Source: Crocinitomicaceae bacterium
Lineage (GTDB): Bacteria; Bacteroidota; Bacteroidia; Flavobacteriales_D; Crocinitomicaceae
NCBI GenBank assembly: GCA_016708105.1
Contig: JADJGJ010000001.1
Coordinates: 186,001-250,000, forward strand
Length of the DNA stretch: 64,000 nucleotides
Direction: 5' to 3'
Part shown: positions 58,779 to 64,000 of the stretch, in pieces
Layout of the letters: each line of letters opens with the position of its first letter
How positions within the stretch are numbered: position 1 is the first letter of the stretch
Notes under the pieces: model-generated
What the model saw: the letters and a program-made list of their open reading frames with translations, nothing else
What the model was told of the DNA's origin: nothing
The model's database searches: none
Position numbers and translations under genes: made by a program

Positions 58779-61700
58779 ATGAGCTGGATAGAAGACATAA
58801 TCTCCCCTAAAACCAGAAAATGGGAAGAGTTTTACAGAAATAGATGGCAATACGATAAAGTTGTCAGATCTACACACGGCGTCAATTGTACCGGTGGATG
58901 TTCTTGGGCAATTCACGTGAAAGATGGAATTGTGGTGTGGGAATTACAACAAGTAGATTATCCACAATTCAACAAAGAGGTTCCGCCTTATGAGCCTCGT
59001 GGATGCCAGCGTGGTATCTCTTATTCATGGTATCTTTATAGCCCAATCAGGGTAAAATACCCAATCGTGCGTGGAGCATTGATTGATCTTTACAGAGAAG
59101 CAAAAGCAAAACATAATAATGATCCGGTTGAAGCTTGGGCAAGTATTCAGGCTGACCCAGTTCAACGTCACCGTTATCAACGTGCACGCGGTAAAGGTGG
59201 TTTCAGAAGAGTTCATTGGGATGAAATTCTTGAACTCATTGCAGCATCTAATATTTATACTGTAAAAAAATATGGCTCTGACCGTATCATTGGTTTCTCA
59301 CCAATTCCGGCTATGAGTATGTTGAGCTACGCATCAGGTGCTCGTTACCTGCAGTTGATGGGTGGTGTTAACTTAAGTTTCTACGACTGGTATTGTGACC
59401 TTCCAAACGCGTTCCCTGAAATTTGGGGTGAACAAACTGACGTGTGCGAAAGTGCTGACTGGTATAAATCAAAATATATTGTAGACATGGGTGCTAACTT
59501 GGGTATGACACGTACTCCGGATATCCACTTCTTCTCTGAAGCTCGTCACAATGGAACCAAAACCGTGGTAATGTCTCCTGACTTTAGCATGGTGGCTAAA
59601 CACGCTGATCAGTGGATTCCTGTTCACGCTGGTTCTGATGGTGCTTTCTGGATGGCTGTTACTCATGTTATTTTGAAAGAATTCCACGCTGACAGACAAG
59701 TACCTTACTTCATTGATTACGTGAAGAAATTTACTGACTGTCCTTTCATTATTAAATTAGATCAGAAAGATGGTGTTTATCATCCTGGTAAAATGGTGAA
59801 AGCAAGTGAAATTGCTAAATACAAAGATGCTGAACATGCAGCATGGAAATATCTTAACTATGACTCCAAATCAGGAGAACTTGTTTGTCCTGGTGGAACA
59901 ATGGGTCACCGTTGGCAAGAGAAAAAAGGAAGATGGAATCTACTCTTCCAAGATGGTGAGACAGGAAAAGATTATGATCCTGAATTGACGTTCCTCAATA
60001 AAAAAGATGGAGTATTACAAGTAGAATTTGTTGACTACGGACACAAACGCAAATATCTGCGCGGTGTTCCGGTTCGTTATATCAATGATGTAAACGGAAA
60101 TAAAGTAGCCGTTGCAACTATCTATGACGTAACCATGGCGCAGTACGGTGTAAGCCGTGGTCTTGAAGGAGACTATCCAACAAGCTACGACGACAAAGAA
60201 CAATCTTACACTCCATCATGGCAAGAAATTTTCACCGGTATTGGACCAAAAACAGTTATTCAGATTGCACGTGAATGGGCAAGCACAGCTGAAAAAACTG
60301 AAGGTGCTTGCATGGTGATTGTTGGTGCCGGTATTAACCACTGGTTCCATGAAAACTTGATGTACCGTTCTGCAATCATGGCTCAAATGCTAACCGGTTG
60401 TAACGGAAAAAATGGTGGTGGTATGAATCACTATGTGGGTCAAGAGAAATTGGCTCCAATGGATTCATGGTCTGCGATCATGAGTTCAAAAGACTGGGGT
60501 ACTGTTCCGCGTCTGCAACAAGGTCCACTTTGGCATTATATCAATACAAGTCAGTGGAGATATGATGGTAACCAACGTTTCTACAACAGCGTTCCTGATA
60601 ATAAATTAGCCAACATGCACACTGCTGACTGGGTAGTTAAATCTGTGCGCAACGGGTGGATGCCTTATTATCCTCAATACAATCAAAACAACTTTGAATT
60701 GGTTCAAGAAGCTCAGAATGCAGGAGCCGGTGATGATAAGGCAATCGTTGATTACATCGTTAAAAAATTGAAAACAGGTGATTTGAAACACGCCTGCGTT
60801 CAACCGGATGAAGAGATCAACTTTCCACGTGTTTGGTTTATTTGGAGAGGTAATGCTCTTGGAACATCTTCTAAAGGACACGAGTACTTCCTTGATCACT
60901 ATCTTGGAACACATACCAACCAAATTGCGAATGAGGTAGCTGAAGATTTAGTAGAAGATATAGAATTCAAAAAAGTAGGTGCACGTGGTAAAATGGATTT
61001 GGTAATTGATATCAATTTCCGTATGGATACTTCGGCGCTTTATTCAGACATCGTGTTGCCAACAGCTTCATGGTATGAAAAAGCAGATATCAACTCAACT
61101 GATATGCACTCGTTCATTCACCCGTTATCTGAGGCAATTCCTCCGGTATGGGAAGCTAAATCTGACTGGCAGATTTTCCAAACGCTGGCTAAAAAAGTTC
61201 AGCAAATGGCGCCAACCTATTTGCCAAACGTGATGAAAGATGTGGTGAACTCACCTTTGTCTCATGACTCAAAAGATGAGATTTCACAGTTGACTATTCA
61301 AGATTGGGCACATGGTGAGTGTGAACCAATTCCTGGAAAAACAATGCACAAAATTGCTATTGTTGAGCGTGACTACACTAAAATTTATGACAAGTTTATT
61401 TCACTTGGAAAAGGTGTTGCTAAAAATGGCTTAGGTGCTCACGGTAACAGCTACATGTGTGATGATGTATATGATGAAATGCTTACTAATCGTCAACACA
61501 TTACAAAATGGAGCGACGGTACTGAATATCCTTCATTGAAAGATGATGTAGAAGGTATCAATGCAATTTTGAAACTGTCTACACTTACTAACGGTAAATT
61601 GGCAGACAGATGTTACCGCAACATGGCTGAGAAAATTGGTGTTCCTGCGATTGCAGAATTAGGTATGCCATACCGCGATATTCAAATTGAATACCGTGAC

Positions 61701-62420
61701 TTGCAGGCACAACCTAAACGTTATAATTCATCACCACTTTGGTCAGGTTTAATGCATGACGGAAGAACGTATGCAGCATATACGTATAACGTAGATTTCT
61801 TTGTTCCATGGAGAACACTTACCGGAAGACAACATTTCTACCTTGATCATGATGCATACATTGCGTTTGGTGAGCACCTTGCAACCTATAAGCCATCACC
61901 AACTCCTGATGTATATGGTGACATGCGTGTAACCGTGAATGATGGAAAAGCAAAAGTGCTGAATGTACTTACTCCACACGGTAAATGGCATATTCACTCA
62001 ACGTATGGTGATACACTGAGAATGTTAACACTTTCAAGAGGTGGTGAACCATGCTGGTTAAGTGAAACAGACGCTGCGTCACTGGGTATTAAAGACAACG
62101 ATTTTGTGGAAGTGTACAATGACCATGGTGTATATGTAACCCGCGCCTGCGTGAGTGCTCGTATCCCAAGTGGTGTATGTATTGTTTACCACGCGGTTGA
62201 AAGAACTTATAATGTTCCAAAATCTCAAATCAGAAGAGGTAAAAATGGTGAACCACGTCGTGGAGGTATGAACAACTCATTCACTCGTGTTCACTTGAAA
62301 CCAAATCTGCTTTGCGGAGGTTACGGACAATTTACTTACCACTTCAATTACTGGGGTCCTGTAGGTGTGAACCGTGATACTCACGTTCTGGTACGCAGAA
62401 TGGATGTAGTAGAATATTAA
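58779..62420 (+). CDS. narG: Respiratory nitrate reductase alpha subunit
   Basis: A 1213-residue molybdopterin enzyme that reduces nitrate to nitrite. The FS0 cluster ligands His33, Cys37, Cys41 and Cys76 keep the spacing of E. coli NarG. The molybdenum-ligand Asp is Asp207 in 'YDWYCDLPNAFPEIWGEQTD'. 'ADWYKSKYIVDMGANLGMTR' and 'SSKGHEYFLDHYLGTHTNQI' are further family blocks. There is no Tat signal, so the active site faces the cytoplasm. It is second in the cytochrome c-narGHJ operon. Length is normal and no ligand is missing. Confidence 0.97.
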   Translation: MSWIEDIISPKTRKWEEFYRNRWQYDKVVRSTHGVNCTGGCSWAIHVKDGIVVWELQQVDYPQFNKEVPPYEPRGCQRGISYSWYLYSPIRVKYPIVRGALIDLYREAKAKHNNDPVEAWASIQADPVQRHRYQRARGKGGFRRVHWDEILELIAASNIYTVKKYGSDRIIGFSPIPAMSMLSYASGARYLQLMGGVNLSFYDWYCDLPNAFPEIWGEQTDVCESADWYKSKYIVDMGANLGMTRTPDIHFFSEARHNGTKTVVMSPDFSMVAKHADQWIPVHAGSDGAFWMAVTHVILKEFHADRQVPYFIDYVKKFTDCPFIIKLDQKDGVYHPGKMVKASEIAKYKDAEHAAWKYLNYDSKSGELVCPGGTMGHRWQEKKGRWNLLFQDGETGKDYDPELTFLNKKDGVLQVEFVDYGHKRKYLRGVPVRYINDVNGNKVAVATIYDVTMAQYGVSRGLEGDYPTSYDDKEQSYTPSWQEIFTGIGPKTVIQIAREWASTAEKTEGACMVIVGAGINHWFHENLMYRSAIMAQMLTGCNGKNGGGMNHYVGQEKLAPMDSWSAIMSSKDWGTVPRLQQGPLWHYINTSQWRYDGNQRFYNSVPDNKLANMHTADWVVKSVRNGWMPYYPQYNQNNFELVQEAQNAGAGDDKAIVDYIVKKLKTGDLKHACVQPDEEINFPRVWFIWRGNALGTSSKGHEYFLDHYLGTHTNQIANEVAEDLVEDIEFKKVGARGKMDLVIDINFRMDTSALYSDIVLPTASWYEKADINSTDMHSFIHPLSEAIPPVWEAKSDWQIFQTLAKKVQQMAPTYLPNVMKDVVNSPLSHDSKDEISQLTIQDWAHGECEPIPGKTMHKIAIVERDYTKIYDKFISLGKGVAKNGLGAHGNSYMCDDVYDEMLTNRQHITKWSDGTEYPSLKDDVEGINAILKLSTLTNGKLADRCYRNMAEKIGVPAIAELGMPYRDIQIEYRDLQAQPKRYNSSPLWSGLMHDGRTYAAYTYNVDFFVPWRTLTGRQHFYLDHDAYIAFGEHLATYKPSPTPDVYGDMRVTVNDGKAKVLNVLTPHGKWHIHSTYGDTLRMLTLSRGGEPCWLSETDAASLGIKDNDFVEVYNDHGVYVTRACVSARIPSGVCIVYHAVERTYNVPKSQIRRGKNGEPRRGGMNNSFTRVHLKPNLLCGGYGQFTYHFNYWGPVGVNRDTHVLVRRMDVVEY

Positions 62421-62460
62421 TAAGCGATAATAATTAGGAATTAACGAAAAAGAAAATATT

Positions 62461-63951
62461 ATGGACGTTAGATCACAAATTTCAATGGTATTTCATCTCG
62501 ACAAATGTATCGGATGTCACACCTGTTCTATCGCTTGTAAAAATATCTGGACTGACAGACGCGGTGCAGAATACATGTGGTGGAACAACGTTGAAACAAA
62601 ACCCGGAACCGGTTATCCTACCAAATGGGAAAACCAGGATATCTATAAAGGCGGATGGGAAAAAAATGGAGATTCAGTATCTCTTAAAGGAGCAGGAAAA
62701 CTGAAAGGATTGAAAAATATCTTTCATAATCCTTATATGCCGGTATTGGAAGATTACTATGTTCCGTGGGCATATAAATATCAAGATTTGTTCACAGCTC
62801 CTGAGGGAGACGATCAACCAACTGCACGTGCGGTATCATTGATCACAGGTGAGCATATTGACATTCAAAGCGGACCAAACTGGGACGATGACTTGAGTGG
62901 TACTCCGGATTACGCCCGCAACGACGTAAACTTTAAAAACCTCACACAGGCAGAACAAGAAAGTATGTTCCAGCTTGAGCAAATGACCTTGCATTATTTG
63001 CCACGTATTTGTAATCACTGTTTGAACCCTGCCTGCGTTGGATCATGTCCTTCAGGTGCATTGTACAAACGCGGTGAAGACGGTGTAGTATTAATTAATC
63101 AAGATCGTTGCCGTGCATGGAGAATGTGCGTAACAGCGTGTCCTTACAAGAAAAGTTATTACAACTGGAATACCGGTAAATCTGAAAAATGTATTTTGTG
63201 TTATCCACGTCTTGAGTCTGGTCAGGCTCCTGCATGTATGCACTCATGCGTTGGTCGTATCCGTTATCTGGGTGTGATGTTGTATGATGCTGATAAAATT
63301 CAAGCAGTAGCTGCATCAAATGATGATCAGTTATTAGAAGCACAAATGAATATTTATCTGGATCCATTTGATCCGGAAGTGATCAAAGCTGCACGTGAAA
63401 ACGGAGTGCATGACTCTACAATAAAAGCAGCACAAGAATCACCGGTGTATAAATTTGTAAAAGAGTGGAAAATTGCTCTTCCTTTACACCCTGAATTCAG
63501 AACTATTCCAAACTTGTTCTATGTTCCACCAATGTTGCCTGCTATGGCAAGTGTTGAGAATGGTACATACGAGACTACATCAGAACACATGTTTGCAAAT
63601 CTTGATCAGCAACGCTTACCAATGAAATATTTGGCTTCACTTTTCACAAATGGGGACACGAACAGAATCGCACAAGTGATGAAAAGATTACTTGCGGTGA
63701 AAATCAATCGTAGAGATATTACCGTTGGTGACTATGACAAGATTGAAGTGAAAAAAGCACTTGAAGTTGCAGGTTATGATGTTCATACAGCAAACGCAAT
63801 TTTCCGTTTAACTTCACTTGCAACTTTTGAAGAGCGTTTCGTGATTCCGCCTGCACACCGTGAAGAATCAATTGAAATGCTTGAAGCAACTGCTGACGCA
63901 AAAGGTGAAACCGGATTTGGATTTAAAACCCGCCCTGAAAGAGGATTATGA
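62461..63951 (+). CDS. narH: Respiratory nitrate reductase beta subunit
   Basis: A 496-residue iron-sulfur protein. Cys16, Cys19, Cys22 and Cys26 ('KCIGCHTCSIACK') form the first ferredoxin motif. 'CNHCLNPACVGSCPSGALYK', 'CRAWRMCVTACPYKK' (Trp in place of one Cys, as in the 3Fe-4S site of NarH) and 'CILCYPRLESGQAPACMHSC' give four clusters in all. It carries electrons from the membrane cytochrome to NarG. narJ begins inside its last codons (4-bp overlap). Confidence 0.97.
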   Translation: MDVRSQISMVFHLDKCIGCHTCSIACKNIWTDRRGAEYMWWNNVETKPGTGYPTKWENQDIYKGGWEKNGDSVSLKGAGKLKGLKNIFHNPYMPVLEDYYVPWAYKYQDLFTAPEGDDQPTARAVSLITGEHIDIQSGPNWDDDLSGTPDYARNDVNFKNLTQAEQESMFQLEQMTLHYLPRICNHCLNPACVGSCPSGALYKRGEDGVVLINQDRCRAWRMCVTACPYKKSYYNWNTGKSEKCILCYPRLESGQAPACMHSCVGRIRYLGVMLYDADKIQAVAASNDDQLLEAQMNIYLDPFDPEVIKAARENGVHDSTIKAAQESPVYKFVKEWKIALPLHPEFRTIPNLFYVPPMLPAMASVENGTYETTSEHMFANLDQQRLPMKYLASLFTNGDTNRIAQVMKRLLAVKINRRDITVGDYDKIEVKKALEVAGYDVHTANAIFRLTSLATFEERFVIPPAHREESIEMLEATADAKGETGFGFKTRPERGL

Positions 63952-64000
63952 TAACTAACAGAGACCACTATAAGGTGCTTGCGCAGGTGTTCAAATACCC
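63948..64000 (+). CDS. narJ: Nitrate reductase chaperone NarJ, first 17 codons (cut by window end)
   Basis: ATG 63948 overlaps the narH stop (ATGA). The visible peptide 'MITNRDHYKVLAQVFKYP' matches the usual start of NarJ/TorD-type chaperones, which insert the molybdenum cofactor into NarG. The rest of the gene and any narI lie outside the window. Confidence 0.75.
   Translation, partial: MITNRDHYKVLAQVFKY

Noticed and set aside
1..64000. tRNA, rRNA, prophage, insertion sequence or CRISPR-Cas genes
   Set aside because: I saw no transposase, integrase, phage structural gene, Cas gene or recognisable tRNA/rRNA sequence in the window.

Overview
The window looks like part of a chromosome from a free-living Bacteroidota bacterium, most likely of the order Flavobacteriales. 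The DNA is AT-rich. There are secreted proteins with type IX secretion (T9SS) C-terminal signals and gliding-motility-type C-termini, the Bacteroidota-specific families DUF4271 and DUF5916, a MoaC-MoaB fusion, and several promoter elements of the Bacteroidota form TAnnTTTG. The genus cannot be read from the sequence.

Layout. 1-4470: the end of a repeat-rich surface protein, a DUF1684 protein, and a minus-strand Mla-type lipid transport pair (MlaE permease, MlaF ATPase) with a coiled-coil membrane protein. 4557-5292: a 736-bp G/T-rich minisatellite that parses exactly into 45 units. 5300-8200: an accessory strip with a four-helix-bundle protein, a ParD antitoxin with a broken ParE, other gene fragments and a Fic protein. 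8342-19411: DUF2797 and ankyrin proteins, B12-dependent ribonucleotide reductase (nrdJ), two secreted unknowns, and a 1161-residue WD40-caspase protein. 19629-26767: a minus-strand run with a multispanning membrane protein, an FAD oxidoreductase, the two halves of 3-oxoacid CoA-transferase around a small unknown gene, and a class A penicillin-binding protein. 26881-49490: a CotH/beta-helix lipoprotein, hemD, DUF4271, glutaryl-CoA dehydrogenase, a DUF5916 barrel, glycosyltransferases, an orphan histidine kinase, three T9SS-type secreted proteins, fumC, thiL, a thioredoxin-like protein and a lipoprotein.

49601-64000 is a respiratory nitrate module. A minus-strand operon (TSUP permease, moaD, moeB-rhodanese, moaE, moaCB, ctaA) would supply molybdopterin and heme A. 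Divergent from it are two different Crp/Fnr regulators, a norC gene, a NorB-like gene, a diheme cytochrome c, narG, narH and the first codons of narJ. NarG and NarH keep their metal ligands. The NorB-like protein appears to lack several of them.

The most interesting signals are regulatory. Three palindromes of the form ATGA-N6-TCAT (the Crp/Fnr core TGA-N6-TCA) stand before the TSUP-moa operon, the first Crp/Fnr gene and the cytochrome c-nar operon. Each is followed about 36 nt later by a TTTG promoter element. The TSUP-moa leader also carries a 24-bp palindrome with CGTTAT/ATAACG ends like known ModE molybdate operators, placed at the predicted transcription start. Together these suggest that the module is switched on by low oxygen or nitrogen oxides and that cofactor synthesis is turned down by molybdate. 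Other points of interest are the minisatellite, the NorB-like protein with altered ligands, and the graveyard of toxin-type genes.
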